Source: Nitrospira sp.
Lineage (GTDB): Bacteria; Nitrospirota; Nitrospiria; Nitrospirales; Nitrospiraceae
Length of the DNA stretch: 5,501 nt
Reading direction: 5' to 3'
Assembly (NCBI GenBank): GCA_016873525.1
Contig: VGXD01000157.1
Span: 1 to 5,501 of the forward strand
Part shown: one piece after another, positions 1 through 5,343 of the stretch
Layout: each line of letters begins with the position of its first letter
Numbering within the stretch: position 1 is the first letter of the stretch
Made by a program: the position numbers and the translations under genes
Notes under the pieces: model-generated
Database searches by the model: none
The model's input: only the letters and a program-made list of their open reading frames with translations
What the model was told of the DNA's origin: nothing

Positions 1-64
1 CGAGATCGATCCTCGAAGGGGTTGCTGAGCCGCTTACCGGCGCCCATTTTCCACTGGTGTTCAT
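1..64 (-). CDS. Putative start of a leftward gene, unknown product, runs off the window
   Basis: On the minus strand an ATG at 64-62 is preceded at five bases by a strong Shine-Dalgarno run, AAGGAAGG (plus-strand 70-77). From it 21 codons stay open to the window edge, beginning MNTSGKWAPVSGSATP. I do not recognise the product and too little is visible for any domain. The support is the ribosome binding site and its spacing plus absence of stops; 21 open codons alone mean little in GC-rich DNA. If real, the gene is divergent from the HTH gene at 272, and 65-265 would be their shared control region. A competing rightward frame is open from 3 to a stop at 234-236, with no start in view. Confidence 0.35.
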   Translation of the reverse strand, partial: MNTSGKWAPVSGSATPSRIDL

Positions 65-252
65 CGAAGCCTTCCTTTGTCCGTTGGGGTTCACACGCTC
101 GACGATGGACCGAGGACGGGCCCAAAATCTGAGCAACAAAGCGTGCGAGTCGTACTCTGAAAACCGGCACGCATGGCAAGAGACTTCAAGACCGCCGCCC
201 AGTAGCGCCGGCCGTCAGGCAGGAAAGAGCGCTTGACGAGCACCTGACTTAT
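65..252. other. Intergenic region upstream of the HTH gene
   Basis: No recognisable gene, RNA or repeat family is seen here. Near its right end a TTGACG hexamer (233-238) could be a -35 element. Paired with TACGGT at 257-262 (18-bp spacer) it would put the -10 inside the palindrome at 253-267. A closer TATAAG (250-255) is only 11 bp from TTGACG, too short for a normal sigma-70 promoter. An AGGAAAG at 221-227 has no usable reading frame after it. The promoter assignment is therefore weak. Confidence 0.3.
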
Positions 253-267
253 AAGCTACGGTAGCTT
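253..267. promoter_or_regulatory. Palindrome at the 5' end of the HTH gene, candidate operator
   Basis: AAGCTAC-G-GTAGCTT is a perfect inverted repeat with 7-bp arms and a single central base, lying 4 bp before the ATG at 272. It overlaps the possible -10 hexamer TACGGT (257-262). MerR-family regulators commonly bind a dyad inside their own promoter, and the downstream gene has a MerR-like N-terminus. Autoregulation at this site is thus a reasonable inference, but binding is not shown by the sequence alone. As an RNA it would form a hairpin with an impossible one-base loop, so a DNA operator is the better reading. Confidence 0.45.
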
Positions 268-271
268 GTTG

Positions 272-1156
272 ATGGATACGCTCACGACACGAGAGATCGT
301 CGAGGCCCTCAAGAGCGACGGGACGCCAGTTAGCGCGAAGCTACTGGCCGACTACGTAAGGCGTGGCTTGCTCGATCCGCCCATCCGCATGGGCAAGGTT
401 GACGGCGGGCGAGGCTCAGAGAGCCACTGGCAGGCATCGACCCTGGGATCCCTCAAGGAGATCTTGCGCCTGCGGGCTGAAGGCATGCCCTATCGGGATA
501 TAGGCGATCGAGTGGCCACGCGTGGCCAGGCCCGTAAGAGAGCCAGGCGCCTGACGTTGACCGTCTGGCTACCCGAGCACGTGGCCGCCAAGCTTGAGGA
601 TGCTTCTCAGACGGCCGGTGTGCCGGTGATCTCGCTGCTGCAACTCGGTGCCAGGCTGTACCACGAGGCCCCGCACCGGGACACGATCCAGGACTCGCTC
701 CAACTCAGCCTCATGGCCGCCGACCTGACGGATCTGCCGGCGTCAGAGATGACCTCGCTTCTCTGGGCAGAGATGGCAGCCGATTACGTCCGAGTGTCGG
801 ATGCCTTGGCCCACGGGAAGCTACCGTCGCCCCAGATCCACGACGCCTACCTGATCTGGCGCTCGATTCAAGACGGCAGACACTCGGCAAGGGTCTTGAT
901 GGCTGTAGGCATTGGCCATTCGGATATCGAGCGCGACGGTGTAATCGTCGGCAGCCTGACTACGTTTGGTGACCGAGTGCGCGTGTTCAGACCTGCGGAA
1001 TCGTTGCTCTCGGACCCCGACCGATGCCACGCCCTCGCCGCCGACTTGGGGGCCGTGCTGATCTCGGCTGAAGGGCATGACTTCAACCGGCACGGCGCAG
1101 CTCAGGCGCTTGGCCAGATCGCGGACTGGATAGGCAAGGGGAAGCAGCATGGCTAG
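272..1156 (+). CDS. MerR-like HTH regulator with an RHH-like segment, 294 aa
   Basis: Residues about 5-82 match a MerR-type winged helix-turn-helix. They run TTREIVEAL, then LLADYVRRGLLDPP (the usual tyrosine-arginine-arginine-glycine-leucine core), a GRGSESHW wing and LKEILRLRAEGMPYRDIGD. Residues about 94-132 look like a ribbon-helix-helix unit: a short strand LTLTVWL, then PEHVAAKLEDASQTAG and VPVISLLQLGARLYHE. The rest (about 135-294) is unrecognised. The protein is probably a cytoplasmic DNA-binding regulator of itself and the downstream recombinase, or a recombination directionality partner; both roles are inferred. I chose ATG 272. Two in-frame TTG codons (266, 269) sit inside the palindrome. 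No Shine-Dalgarno precedes any of them, so a leaderless or very short-leader mRNA is possible. It overlaps the recombinase start by 8 nt (ATGGCTAG), which indicates translational coupling. Confidence 0.75.
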   Translation: MDTLTTREIVEALKSDGTPVSAKLLADYVRRGLLDPPIRMGKVDGGRGSESHWQASTLGSLKEILRLRAEGMPYRDIGDRVATRGQARKRARRLTLTVWLPEHVAAKLEDASQTAGVPVISLLQLGARLYHEAPHRDTIQDSLQLSLMAADLTDLPASEMTSLLWAEMAADYVRVSDALAHGKLPSPQIHDAYLIWRSIQDGRHSARVLMAVGIGHSDIERDGVIVGSLTTFGDRVRVFRPAESLLSDPDRCHALAADLGAVLISAEGHDFNRHGAAQALGQIADWIGKGKQHG

Positions 1157-3221
1157 GAAGAAGAAGCCGATTCCGAAGCTGGTGCCGGGATCGTCTGTTG
1201 TCTTGTACGCCAGGGCAAGCAGCGACGACGACAAGCAGGAAGGCTCGATTGAAGCGCAGATCGACGCGTTGCGCGTATGGGCAGAACAGCAGAAGGGCTA
1301 TCGCATCGCAGAAATCTGCATCGACCGCATGTCGGCAGGAACACCGGTTCAGAAGCGGCCCGGGTTCCGTGCCGCTTTGCGCCATATTCGAGAGGCCGGT
1401 GGCCTGATCCATGGGCTGCTGTGCCGACGGGTGGATAGGGCGTTTCGAGGTATCGATGTCCTTATCCCGGCAGAGACGGTCCTCGAAGAACTTCGTTGCC
1501 GGCTGGTCGGTGCAGAGGATCCTATTAGCTCTGATGGAGAACACGAAGCCTATGCCACGATGATCCGAACCATCCTAGTGGCCGTCGCGCAGATGCAGCG
1601 TCAGCTGACCTCAGAGATGGTGCGCGATACCCAGGCCTTTCGGCACAAGCAAGGCTTGCCGCACGGGGGTAAAGCGCCGTTCGGTTACTGCAACATCACC
1701 CGAGAGGACCGTGGCGGCCCCATGATCGGTACACCGTGGGTTCCTGATGAGTCGGAACGGTTCGGCGCCAAGACGCCTGCCGAATGGGTCCGCTGGATGT
1801 TCGAGCAGGCCCTCAACCCGACCGTCCTGACCGACGCCAAGGGGAACCGATGCACGACCATGAGTTTCTCCGCCATGGCCTGCTACCTGCAAGAGCAAGG
1901 CGTCCCGACGCCATCCAAGCTGAACTGGATGCAGCGGCCTATAGAGAAACGCGAGGTCACGCGACAAGTCCGAGAGCGTAACAAGGCCATCTGGCAGCAG
2001 TCACCGGAACTTGGCAAGAAGTTCAAGGAGGATTATGCAGAATTCTGGGACTCGACCCAGGTTGAAGATATGCTCAAAAGCCGGCACTACCTCGGCGAAA
2101 TCGTCCTTAACGGCGAGTGGATACCCGGCCGGCACCAGCCGCTTATCGACCGCGAGATCTTCCGCCAGGTACAAGGTGTGCTCGGGACGATCGGGCCAGT
2201 GGTGAGACGAAAGCCCACAACTCGGCACGATATGCTGCTAAAAGGCATGCTGGCCTGCGGGTGCAGGGGCCTGATGACGCGGCACCAGGCGGGACCGGAC
2301 CGGTTCTGGTATGCCTGCAACCTTGTAAAGAAGTCTCGGATGAAGGGGTGCGACAATCCCCGCCATCGTGACTTCCGGGTCCACGAAGCGGCGCACAAGC
2401 TGCTACTCGCCGGCCTGATTGCGAAGTGGGAGGAAACCAGGCCGTTGATCCCAGACCTGCCGGCGCCCATGAAGTCAGGCGCTAGCGATGCCGAGCGCCA
2501 GGAACTCATCGCCGAGCGCGAGCGCGTCTTGTACCTGTTCCAGAAAAAGCACATCTCGGAACGCGAGCTTGACGCCAAGCTCGACCCGATCCACGCCCGA
2601 CTCGCCGAGATCGACCGAGGACGCGAGCTGCCAGACAGCATCGCCCGAACCCAGGAAGAGATCGAGGGCATCCTCGACACAATCCAGAACGACTGGGACA
2701 GCATGCCTCTGGCCTTGCAGCAGTTGGTGCTACGCGCCTATGTGCCGGTCGGATTCCGGCTCTACAAGCACCGCCTGAGTGCCATCGTTGCCGGCCAGGA
2801 AGTCAGCGTCGAGGTCGAGCGAGGCGAGGCGGGCCACGCCGACGTGATGGACGGCTGGTGCGGCACGGTCGAGGCTGCCCGGCACCTCGGCAAGGGCGAG
2901 AGCACCATCAACCTTTGGGTCAAGCAGAAGAAGATCCCTGCGGTCCGGCTGCCGAACGGCAAGTACCGCATCCCTGAACAGGCCTTCATGCGAGTGGGGA
3001 ACAGCTACACGCTAGCCGAGGATGCCTGGGACCGTTGCGAAGAGGTCATCGCAGCGTTCGAGGCCAACGAAAAGAGGCACCAATCGCCAGATTGTGGCAA
3101 TCAGTGCCTTAGTCGGAGCGGCGGGAGCGCTACCCGGATCTTTCCCCCTTGGCGATCGGGGGCCGGAGGCATACCGCCAATACTGGTTCAGGATCCAGTT
3201 CCAGCGCCGGTCCGCGGCTAA
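1149..3221 (+). CDS. Large serine recombinase with C-terminal excisionase-like HTH, 690 aa
   Basis: The enzyme would cut and rejoin DNA at short attachment sites through a covalent phosphoserine link. The resolvase catalytic domain spans about 15-155. The motif YARAS gives Arg22 and nucleophile Ser24, followed by GSIEAQ (Ser33, Gln37) and VDRAFR (Arg97, Arg100). The long helix (about 136-165) links to a recombinase domain beginning at GKAPFGY (174-180), which looks longer than usual around 183-300. A zinc ribbon follows with Cys370, Cys372, Cys390 and Cys401; the first pair is CxC rather than the common CxxC. A charged coiled-coil-like segment covers about 446-515. Residues 571-613 (TVEAARHLGKGESTINLWV...GKYRIPEQAF) match the MerR/excisionase-type HTH_17 fold, an unusual addition. 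The last 40 residues are Gly/Pro/Arg-rich and look non-conserved. All catalytic residues are present, so it is probably active. ATG 1149 lies just before the upstream stop, with AAGGGGAAG as a probable RBS. Confidence 0.93.
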   Translation: MARKKKPIPKLVPGSSVVLYARASSDDDKQEGSIEAQIDALRVWAEQQKGYRIAEICIDRMSAGTPVQKRPGFRAALRHIREAGGLIHGLLCRRVDRAFRGIDVLIPAETVLEELRCRLVGAEDPISSDGEHEAYATMIRTILVAVAQMQRQLTSEMVRDTQAFRHKQGLPHGGKAPFGYCNITREDRGGPMIGTPWVPDESERFGAKTPAEWVRWMFEQALNPTVLTDAKGNRCTTMSFSAMACYLQEQGVPTPSKLNWMQRPIEKREVTRQVRERNKAIWQQSPELGKKFKEDYAEFWDSTQVEDMLKSRHYLGEIVLNGEWIPGRHQPLIDREIFRQVQGVLGTIGPVVRRKPTTRHDMLLKGMLACGCRGLMTRHQAGPDRFWYACNLVKKSRMKGCDNPRHRDFRVHEAAHKLLLAGLIAKWEETRPLIPDLPAPMKSGASDAERQELIAERERVLYLFQKKHISERELDAKLDPIHARLAEIDRGRELPDSIARTQEEIEGILDTIQNDWDSMPLALQQLVLRAYVPVGFRLYKHRLSAIVAGQEVSVEVERGEAGHADVMDGWCGTVEAARHLGKGESTINLWVKQKKIPAVRLPNGKYRIPEQAFMRVGNSYTLAEDAWDRCEEVIAAFEANEKRHQSPDCGNQCLSRSGGSATRIFPPWRSGAGGIPPILVQDPVPAPVRG

Positions 3222-3300
3222 GGCTGGGATCGATTTGCGGAGGGATCGTCGATCAACAGGGCCTCATACCAACTAGAGTGCGGGTCATTGCGTGGTGGCG
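3222..3300. other. Spacer downstream of the recombinase gene
   Basis: No gene or RNA is recognised here. There is no clear rho-independent terminator after the recombinase stop: no GC-rich stem followed by a T run is visible. The sequence has two GGGATCG copies close together, too short to interpret. Attachment sites of large serine recombinases often lie beside the gene, so this stretch and the inverted repeat that follows are the natural place to look for one. Confidence 0.3.
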
Positions 3301-3343
3301 TGTGAATTCCGGAATCCACCGGTCATCTTTTCCGGAATTCACA
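3301..3343. repeat. Perfect 14-bp inverted repeat with 15-bp spacer
   Basis: The left arm TGTGAATTCCGGAA (3301-3314) is exactly complementary to the right arm TTCCGGAATTCACA (3330-3343). The spacer TCCACCGGTCATCTT contains the small palindrome ACCGGT (3318-3323). Total length is 43 bp and it starts 80 bp after the recombinase stop. Two readings fit. It could be a serine recombinase attachment or inversion site, which is typically about 40-50 bp with inverted arms. Or it could be a relic IS21-type end, since the arms begin TG/end CA and share a GTGAA...CC...AA pattern with the repeat array at 3476. It is unlikely to be a terminator, because no T tract follows on either strand. Confidence 0.6.
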
Positions 3344-3366
3344 GTGGGCCAGGAATGCCCTATGCT
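3338..3366 (+). promoter_or_regulatory. Possible sigma-70 promoter starting in the inverted repeat
   Basis: TTCACA (3338-3343), the last six bases of the inverted repeat, resembles a -35 element. It is followed after exactly 17 bp by TATGCT (3361-3366), a fair -10. Transcription would begin about 3372-3375, at or just before the ATG of the signal-peptide remnant, giving a nearly leaderless message. If the inverted repeat is an old IS end, this would be a hybrid promoter with the -35 in the IS and the -10 in flanking DNA. Supported by hexamers and spacing only. Confidence 0.3.
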
Positions 3367-3374
3367 TGCTAGTC

Positions 3375-3479
3375 ATGAAGCTGCTGTTCGCTAGCCTGTC
3401 TGTCCTGGGTGGAATCCTGGCAATGGCCTGCCCCGCAAGGGCGGAAGGCGCCATGGCTGCGGAATTCGCGCCATGGTGA
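3375..3479 (+). pseudogene. 5' remnant of a secreted-protein gene cut by the IS21-like end
   Basis: The frame from ATG 3375 encodes 34 residues starting MKLLFASLSVLGGILAMA, followed by CPARA and EGAMAAEFAPW. This is a textbook Sec signal peptide: a Lys after Met, a hydrophobic core at residues 3-18, and an A-x-A type cleavage site (ARA, 21-23, before Glu24). Cys19 does not sit in a good lipobox. The stop TGA (3477-3479) lies inside the first GTGAAC repeat of the IS21-like end, so the reading frame ends because mobile DNA begins there. The mature part of the protein is lost and its family cannot be told. No clear Shine-Dalgarno precedes the ATG. The matching 3' part is not found beyond the IS remnant. 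Confidence 0.6.
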
Positions 3480-3596
3480 ACACCAAAAACGGGCGAACGT
3501 GAACGCCAAAAACGGCGGATGGTGAACGCCAAAAACGCTCGACCGTGAACGGCAAAAACGGTCCATCGTGAACGCCAAAAACGGACCAAGGTGAAC
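3476..3596 (+). repeat. Five 17-bp direct repeats on a 23-bp period plus a half copy (IS21-type end)
   Basis: The consensus is GTGAACGCCAAAAACGG. Copies are at 3476-3492, 3499-3515, 3522-3538, 3545-3561 and 3568-3584, each at most one base off consensus. A sixth copy retains only GTGAAC (3591-3596) followed by ACGG. Spacers are always 6 bp and differ in sequence (GCGAAC, CGGATG, TCGACC, TCCATC, ACCAAG), which points to selection on the 17-mer alone. IS21-family elements carry several short repeats at each end that the IstA transposase binds, and an istA-like gene follows on the same strand. The array is therefore read as the left terminal repeat set. The 23-bp step is close to two helical turns, so successive sites are displaced by a constant small angle. 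Confidence 0.85.
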
Positions 3597-3652
3597 ACGG
3601 TGATCGACGTCACGAGTTTTCCGGCCAAAGGGCCGCAGATTCGCGATCAGGG

Positions 3653-3666
3653 CGACCTATAGGTCG
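3653..3666. promoter_or_regulatory. 14-bp perfect palindrome in the istA leader
   Basis: CGACCTATAGGTCG is fully self-complementary with no spacer, 47 bp before the istA start codon. It contains TATAGG (3658-3663), which could serve as a -10 element, although no good -35 is visible 17 bp upstream. A dyad over a -10 would suit a repressor site or autoregulation by the transposase. No binding protein can be assigned. Confidence 0.35.
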
Positions 3667-3687
3667 ACGGCGCTGGATGGGAACCAG

Positions 3688-3712
3688 GTCGTCCCACGAG
3701 GGAGGGGACGAC
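3688..3712 (+). promoter_or_regulatory. Leader hairpin presenting the istA ribosome binding site
   Basis: GTCGTCCC (3688-3695) pairs exactly with GGGACGAC (3705-3712), leaving a 9-base loop. The Shine-Dalgarno GGGAGGGGA (3700-3707) lies in the loop and enters the 3' arm. The TTG start codon (3714) begins two bases after the stem. In mRNA this would limit ribosome access. Structures that mask transposase start regions are known in other IS families such as IS10 and IS200, where they lower expression from read-through transcripts. Its function here is inferred. Confidence 0.5.
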
Positions 3713-3713
3713 A

Positions 3714-4868
3714 TTGGCGGCAAGCAGACTATCCATGCGCAAGATCAGAGAAATCCTTCGCCTCAAATGGGACCTCGGCCTCACGCACCGCGAGATCTCG
3801 CAACGCTGCGGCTCGTCTTCGGGTGCGATTACCGAGTGCCTCAAGCGCGCTCAGCGCGCCGGCCTGGCGTGGCCACTGCCTGAAATCGACGACGCCGAGC
3901 TGGAAGCGCGGCTGTATCCGCCGGCGCAGACGGCGGTGGCCGAGAAGCGCGCCATGCCCGAGATGGCGCAGCTTCAGGTCGAGCTTCGTCGGCCCGGCGT
4001 GACGCTTCGCCTGCTCTGGGAGGAGTATTACGCCCAGAGCCCGCAAGGCTACCGCTACACGCAGTTCTGCGTGCTGTACGGGCGGTGGCTCAAGTGCCAA
4101 CGGCCCACGATGCGCCAGGTCCACGTCGGCGGCGACAAGCTCTTCGTCGACTATTCCGGCAAGCGGCCCGTCATCGTCGATCGCGAGACCGGCGAGCTTC
4201 GGCCCGTCGAGCTCTTCGTAGCGGTGATGGGCGCTAGCAACTGGACTTATGCCGAGGCGACGCTGACACAGCGCAGCCAAGACTGGATCGCCAGCCACAT
4301 CCGTACCTACGAGGCAATGGGCGGCGTGCCGCGGACCAACGTGCCGGACTGCCTCAAGTCCGGCGTCACGGTTCCGGACCGCTACGAGCCCGTCGCGCAG
4401 CGTACCTACGCCGAGATGTGCCGCCACTACGGCACGTCCGTGTTGCCGGCCAGGCCGGGGAAACCCCGGGACAAAGCCAAGGCTGAGGTCGGCGTCCAGA
4501 TTGCTCAGCGCTGGATACTGGCGCGGTTACGCAACGAGCGGTTCTTCAGCATCGAGGAGCTCAACGAGCGCATCGCCGAGCTGCTGGTCGAGCTCAACGG
4601 CCGTAAGATGCGGCGCTACGGCGCCAGCCGACAGGAGCTCTTCGAGCGGCTGGATCGCCCGAATCTCGTCCCCTTGCGGCCCGATCGCTTCATCTACGCC
4701 GAGTGGAAGCACGCCAAGGTCAACATCGACTACCACATCGAGCTGGAGCGGCACTATTACTCGGTCCCCTGGCAACTGATCCACCAGGAGGTCGAGCTGC
4801 GCTACACCGCCCTCACCATCGAGGTGCTGCACAAGGGGCGCCGCGTGGCGTCGCACCTACGCAGTTAC
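3714..4868 (+). pseudogene. istA: 3'-truncated IS21-family transposase IstA
   Basis: IstA is the DDE transposase of IS21 elements and normally acts with the AAA+ helper IstB. A helix-turn-helix covers residues about 9-48 (RKIREILRLKWDLGLTHREI...). The catalytic triad is intact: Asp146 in LFVDYSG, Asp212 in VPDCLKSG and Glu258 in KPRDKAKAEVGV. Recognisable IstA sequence continues to VLHKGRRVASHLRSY (residue 385). After that the frame runs on to a stop at 5145-5147, but those 92 residues are Pro/Thr/Ser-rich antisense reading of an FGE-like gene. A full-length IstA of this type would have roughly another hundred residues, so the C-terminal part is lost. The TTG start at 3714 has GGGAGGGGA six bases upstream and yields the RLSMRKIREILRLK opening usual for the family; ATG 3735 is the alternative. 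Product probably non-functional. Confidence 0.88.
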
Positions 4869-5343
4869 TCAGCGAGTAAGCCGGGGAAAGGCCCTCCGCC
4901 GCCGACAGCGCGTTGGCATACGCCACCGCGTCCCACCAGGACACCTGCTCCACCGGTTTGGTCGAATTTCCGCGGAAATTCGACGGATTGTTCCCCATCA
5001 GCGCCTGCCACTGGGCCTGCGTCACCTCCGTGGTCTGCATGTAGAATCCACGCGTCAACTTCACCGGGTGCTGCGTCTCGTCGGACTCCCGGCCCGATTC
5101 GTCGGCGGGCGAACCACTCAAGAACCTCCCTGCCGGCAGCCAGATGAACTGGATGGTCACGCCGCCGTCCAAAAACACAGCGCGGCCGGAAACAGCGAGT
5201 GCCCGGTGAGCGCCGACCGCTGCCGCCACGCTCGCGGCAGCCGCAACGGCAAGCGTCAGGCCGGGGCGAGCGACGCCCGGCCTGGTCGGACGCCGCCGGT
5301 TCCCACCGATCTCCAAGAATCGGCGTATCCACGACCTCAACAA
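4865..5343 (-). pseudogene. 5' part of an FGE/SUMF1-family gene, 3' end lost
   Basis: The minus-strand frame encodes a formylglycine-generating-enzyme-type domain (FGE-sulfatase family). It begins VTIQFIWLPAGRFLSGSP, continues with DETQHPVKLTRGFYMQTTEV, TQAQWQALMGNNPSNF and PVEQVSWWDAVAYANALS, and breaks off after EGLSPAYSL near 4870. The family either activates sulfatases or serves other, often unknown, roles. The active-site cysteines lie in the missing C-terminal half, so no activity can be assigned. A hydrophobic stretch (PGLTLAVAAAASVAAAVGA) before the domain suggests a membrane anchor or signal peptide. I chose the TTG at 5343-5341 because AGGAAGG (5353-5359) lies nine bases upstream. 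The frame is open back to an ATG at 5490-5488, but that extension is Arg-rich and looks non-coding; the start is uncertain. Reading past 4865 enters antisense istA, with a stop at 4813. Confidence 0.8.

Larger units (their letters stand above)
3476..4868 (+). mobile_element. IS21-family insertion sequence remnant (left end plus 5' istA)
   Basis: The element starts at or within one or two bases of 3477, where TGAACACC begins the terminal repeat array. It continues through a leader of about 130 bp and the transposase gene. It stops near 4861-4872 inside istA. Missing are the istA 3' end, the ATP-binding helper gene istB that normally follows, and the right terminal repeats. It cannot transpose on its own as it stands. 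The left flank is a plus-strand signal-peptide gene and the right flank a minus-strand FGE-like gene. No target duplication can be expected or seen, so a later deletion or recombination formed the right boundary. Confidence 0.8.

Noticed and set aside
81..94. CCGTTGGGGTTCAC as a second copy of the IS21-type terminal repeat in reverse orientation
   Set aside because: Only a single, imperfect and shorter match with no neighbouring copies at 23 bp; consistent with chance.
3..236. Rightward frame open from the window edge for 77 codons
   Set aside because: It has no start in view, no recognisable motif and a composition that degrades after about 35 codons. A minus-strand start with a strong Shine-Dalgarno overlaps it. 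It could still be a gene end, but cannot be supported.
1083..1544. Minus-strand 153-residue frame
   Set aside because: It is antisense to the serine recombinase catalytic domain and shows no recognisable feature.
2087..2704. Minus-strand 205-residue frame
   Set aside because: It is a Ser/Arg-rich shadow antisense to the well-supported recombinase gene.
3022..3276. 84-residue plus-strand frame overlapping the recombinase 3' end
   Set aside because: No ribosome binding site or domain, and most of it lies over the recombinase HTH-to-tail region in another frame.
3476..3596. Short regularly spaced repeats as a CRISPR array
   Set aside because: Repeats are 17 bp and spacers only 6 bp, far below CRISPR dimensions, and an IS21-type transposase gene directly follows.
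3323..3628. Minus-strand 101-residue frame across the repeat array
   Set aside because: Its repetitive FWRS/VFAVH pattern is only the reverse reading of the 23-bp repeat; there is no domain.
3729..4427. Minus-strand 232-residue frame
   Set aside because: It lies antisense to istA, whose catalytic motifs are clear; no domain is seen in the reverse reading.
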